A stretch of DNA of 39,115 nt from an uncultured Anaerolineae bacterium (lineage in GTDB: Bacteria > Chloroflexota > Anaerolineae > Promineifilales > Promineifilaceae), in assembly GCA_937949915.1 (NCBI GenBank), contig CALECP010000036.1, forward strand, positions 1 to 39,115. Reading direction: 5' to 3'. Within the stretch, counting starts at the first letter, position 1. Every line of letters starts with the position of its first letter. The translations under genes and the position numbers were made by a program. Positions 36,861 to 39,115 of this stretch are shown piece after piece. The notes under the pieces were generated by a model. It searched no databases and had not been told where the DNA came from. It was given only the letters and a program-made list of their open reading frames with translations.

Positions 36861-38813
36861 ATGTTATTAAACACACAAACAAACCGTATGAGCGAAGTAA
36901 TTATTTTCAAGTCATCAAGTGGCAGCGAACGTGAACAATATCTATCATCCCAACTGCTTATTACGCCCGAAAGCATTGGTATGGAAACAAGATTCGTTTC
37001 ATGTGACATGCAGGAACACGGCATCTGGTCAGGCGTAAGAGAGTTGATTCTTCCGATTGTACCTCTGATTCATGAAGAAAGACCAGAATTGTTGACGAAA
37101 CATTGCTATGAATTGACACTCGTGTGCCCCGAGTTTCGCTCCATTATCCCTAATATCAATCCGACTTTAACAGAGAGTTCATTAGGGGATGAAAAAGTCC
37201 GTTCATATCCAGCGGATCGTGCCTATCGCACCGCACATGGGATTATCGACTTATTAACAACCTGGTCTGAACATAAACAAATAGGTTCATGGCTTATTGT
37301 TTGCAACTATTTCGACCGTGCCAGCCACTTAGCACAGTATTTCTTTCAGCATCTAATGAAACGTCGTGGAGAGCAACTACACATCAAGCTGGTAGTTGTT
37401 GTCAATCCCGCTTTTGACACAACACAGTTACAGTTCTCTGAACAATGCAACCTGACAACGGTGTTTCAACAGTTTGAATATGAGAAGCCTATAGTAACGA
37501 GTTCAAAAGAAGCTCGTGAGTTGGCACAAAGCTTAGAAGAAGAAATGCATAAACATGCAGGGACATGGCTTATGTCTTTGCCCAAACTAGTTCGATACTG
37601 GGAGCAGACCGACGATTTAGAACGTGCTGTCAAATACCAGATTGCTTTATTCAACTCATTTAATCATCGTGGTTACTATCAAGATGGACTGGTTTATGGA
37701 GAGCGAGCATTTGAGAATTTGTCTGAATTAGGGCAGGAGGGTCAAGAACAGTATGTGAAAGTACTCTCTGGGCTTGTTACCAGCTATATGGCGCTGGGGA
37801 AGATGGAGAATGCCCATGCTATTTTGAGCCAAGAGTTGGCAAAAGTGGGTGATGATCCTGTTAAAGTACATCTCTTTTATTTTATGAGTATGATGTATGT
37901 GCGCTTTTTGCCATCTGATCAGCAAGATTTTGCATTAGCAGAAGCATATATTGAAAAGGCACAACACCTCCTAGCCAATATCGAAATGCCATCCGAAACA
38001 GAGCGGCATTTCACACATTCATTTCTCCTCAATGGATTGGCATTCATTCGTGTCAGACAACGCAGAGCCGCAGATGCACTTACGATCTGCGAGCATTGCA
38101 TTGATCATCTGAACAAACATTTGTCATTAGATCAGCATCGCCTCCATCGCTCTGTTTTGATTTATAACACCGCCCAAGTGTATTTTTACATTGGTGAACA
38201 TAATATAGCTCTCGACTTCTATAGTCGGGCAATGGAGATGGATCCATTCTACTCTGAATACTATAACGAAAGGGGCAATACATATTTGCGAATTGGCAAA
38301 TTGGAAGAAGCCATTGCTGATTATCTACGAGCGATTGAACTTAGCCCTCCTTATCCTGAAGTGTTCCTCAACTTGGGGCAATGTTACAAACAGTTGGGGG
38401 AGATGACTCTCGCGGCTGATGCGTACTCACGTGCATTAGACCTCGATTCGGGACTTTTATTGGCGTATGTCGGCCGAGCGCAAGCATACGATGCTCTTGA
38501 TCAACTACAAAATGTTGTTAGTGATTATTCACAAGCGATCAAACTATCACCAGATGATATTTCATTACGCTCAAATCGTGGGTCCGCTCTATACGAATTA
38601 GACTTTTTGGAGCAAGCTTTGGCAGATTTTGATTACGCGATTTCTCACGACCCAAATCAGGCCGATTTGTATTACAACCGAGCGATTGTATTACAAGAAT
38701 TAGGTAATGTTGCTGCTGCAAACGAAGATCAAGGGATTTTTGATGAGCTGATGCAACCTAACCAACAAGATACACATCTTAACCAATATGGGCAATACGC
38801 CACCCCAATTTAA
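36861..38813 (+). CDS. TPR protein with uncharacterised N-terminal domain
   Basis: C-terminal TPRs (YYNERGNTYLRIGKLEEAIADYLRAIELSPPYPEVFLNLGQCYKQLGEMTLAADAYSRALDLDS); N-terminal about 200 aa with no recognised motif. Confidence 0.85.
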   Translation: MLLNTQTNRMSEVIIFKSSSGSEREQYLSSQLLITPESIGMETRFVSCDMQEHGIWSGVRELILPIVPLIHEERPELLTKHCYELTLVCPEFRSIIPNINPTLTESSLGDEKVRSYPADRAYRTAHGIIDLLTTWSEHKQIGSWLIVCNYFDRASHLAQYFFQHLMKRRGEQLHIKLVVVVNPAFDTTQLQFSEQCNLTTVFQQFEYEKPIVTSSKEARELAQSLEEEMHKHAGTWLMSLPKLVRYWEQTDDLERAVKYQIALFNSFNHRGYYQDGLVYGERAFENLSELGQEGQEQYVKVLSGLVTSYMALGKMENAHAILSQELAKVGDDPVKVHLFYFMSMMYVRFLPSDQQDFALAEAYIEKAQHLLANIEMPSETERHFTHSFLLNGLAFIRVRQRRAADALTICEHCIDHLNKHLSLDQHRLHRSVLIYNTAQVYFYIGEHNIALDFYSRAMEMDPFYSEYYNERGNTYLRIGKLEEAIADYLRAIELSPPYPEVFLNLGQCYKQLGEMTLAADAYSRALDLDSGLLLAYVGRAQAYDALDQLQNVVSDYSQAIKLSPDDISLRSNRGSALYELDFLEQALADFDYAISHDPNQADLYYNRAIVLQELGNVAAANEDQGIFDELMQPNQQDTHLNQYGQYATPI

Positions 38814-38825
38814 TTGGGGACGGCG
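38798..38825 (+). promoter_or_regulatory. Stem-loop over the TPR stop codon (CGCC-A-CCCCAATT-T-AATTGGGG-A-C-GGCG)
   Basis: 8-bp inner and 4-bp outer stems; no T-tract. Confidence 0.55.
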
Positions 38826-38950
38826 ATAACCACAGCATACCAAGACGTTGGTATGCAACCAATCGAAACAGGGATATGACCATCTAACTGCAGTATATGA
38901 CCGTATCCTAAAGAAAACTAACCTAACTATTCTACTAAGGAGAATACAAA
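38826..38950 (+). promoter_or_regulatory. Duplicated 5' region, copy B, upstream of precursor 3
   Basis: Aligns with 35081-35211; contains a perfect hairpin GCATACCAA-GACG-TTGGTATGC at 38835-38856. Confidence 0.75.
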
Positions 38951-39112
38951 ATGTCGAAGAACAAAACAACCAAAATGGAAGTAACAAATGCACTGGTCGA
39001 ACTAGATGCTATTCAACTTGAAGCAGTTAATGGCAGCAAGGATCGATGGACAATCAAAGGCGGCTGGTCACAATCTAGCGGCTTTTCAGTAGGCGTGTCA
39101 TTTAGCTTCTAA
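38951..39112 (+). CDS. Candidate exported peptide precursor 3 with double-glycine-type leader
   Basis: 53 aa: MSKNKTTKMEVTNALVELDAIQLEAVNGS|KDRWTIKGGWSQSSGFSVGVSFSF; LDAIQLEAVNGS fits the C39 leader consensus with GS at -2/-1; SD AAGGAG. Not in the ORF track. Confidence 0.85.
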   Translation: MSKNKTTKMEVTNALVELDAIQLEAVNGSKDRWTIKGGWSQSSGFSVGVSFSF

Positions 39113-39115
39113 TCT

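Overview
Chromosomal window, probably from a Chloroflexota (Anaerolineae-like) bacterium; taxonomy is inferred from gene content and was not tested. Most of it is core gene content: an LVIVD-type beta-propeller protein (partial, minus strand), dnaG-rpoD(sigA), argS, an adenine methylase next to a HaeIII-like R-M pair, GntR and NarL-type regulators, a caa3 oxidase operon (subunits II, I, IV, III), tatA, a GDPD, a DagK-like lipid kinase, an MBL hydrolase, der, and nuoHIJKLM. The right end (about 28.5-39.1 kb) is accessory. It looks like a poorly characterised peptide-export (RiPP/bacteriocin-like) locus: NarL-type response regulator plus multi-TM histidine kinase, a small secreted 2-Cys aromatic peptide, a truncated HlyD, a C39-peptidase ABC exporter, two tandem near-identical precursor peptide genes absent from the ORF track, a PqqD-like/M50 metalloprotease, a TPR protein, and a third precursor with a double-glycine-type leader preceded by a duplicated copy of the first precursor's 5' region. 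Two other signals stand out. The palindrome CGGCCG is strongly over-represented window-wide (HIP1-like), in a genome that also encodes a HaeIII-like (GGCC) R-M system. Several dispersed perfect palindromes (GGGACACG...CGTGTCCC and AGAGACGCAA...TTGCGTCTCT) sit between genes.
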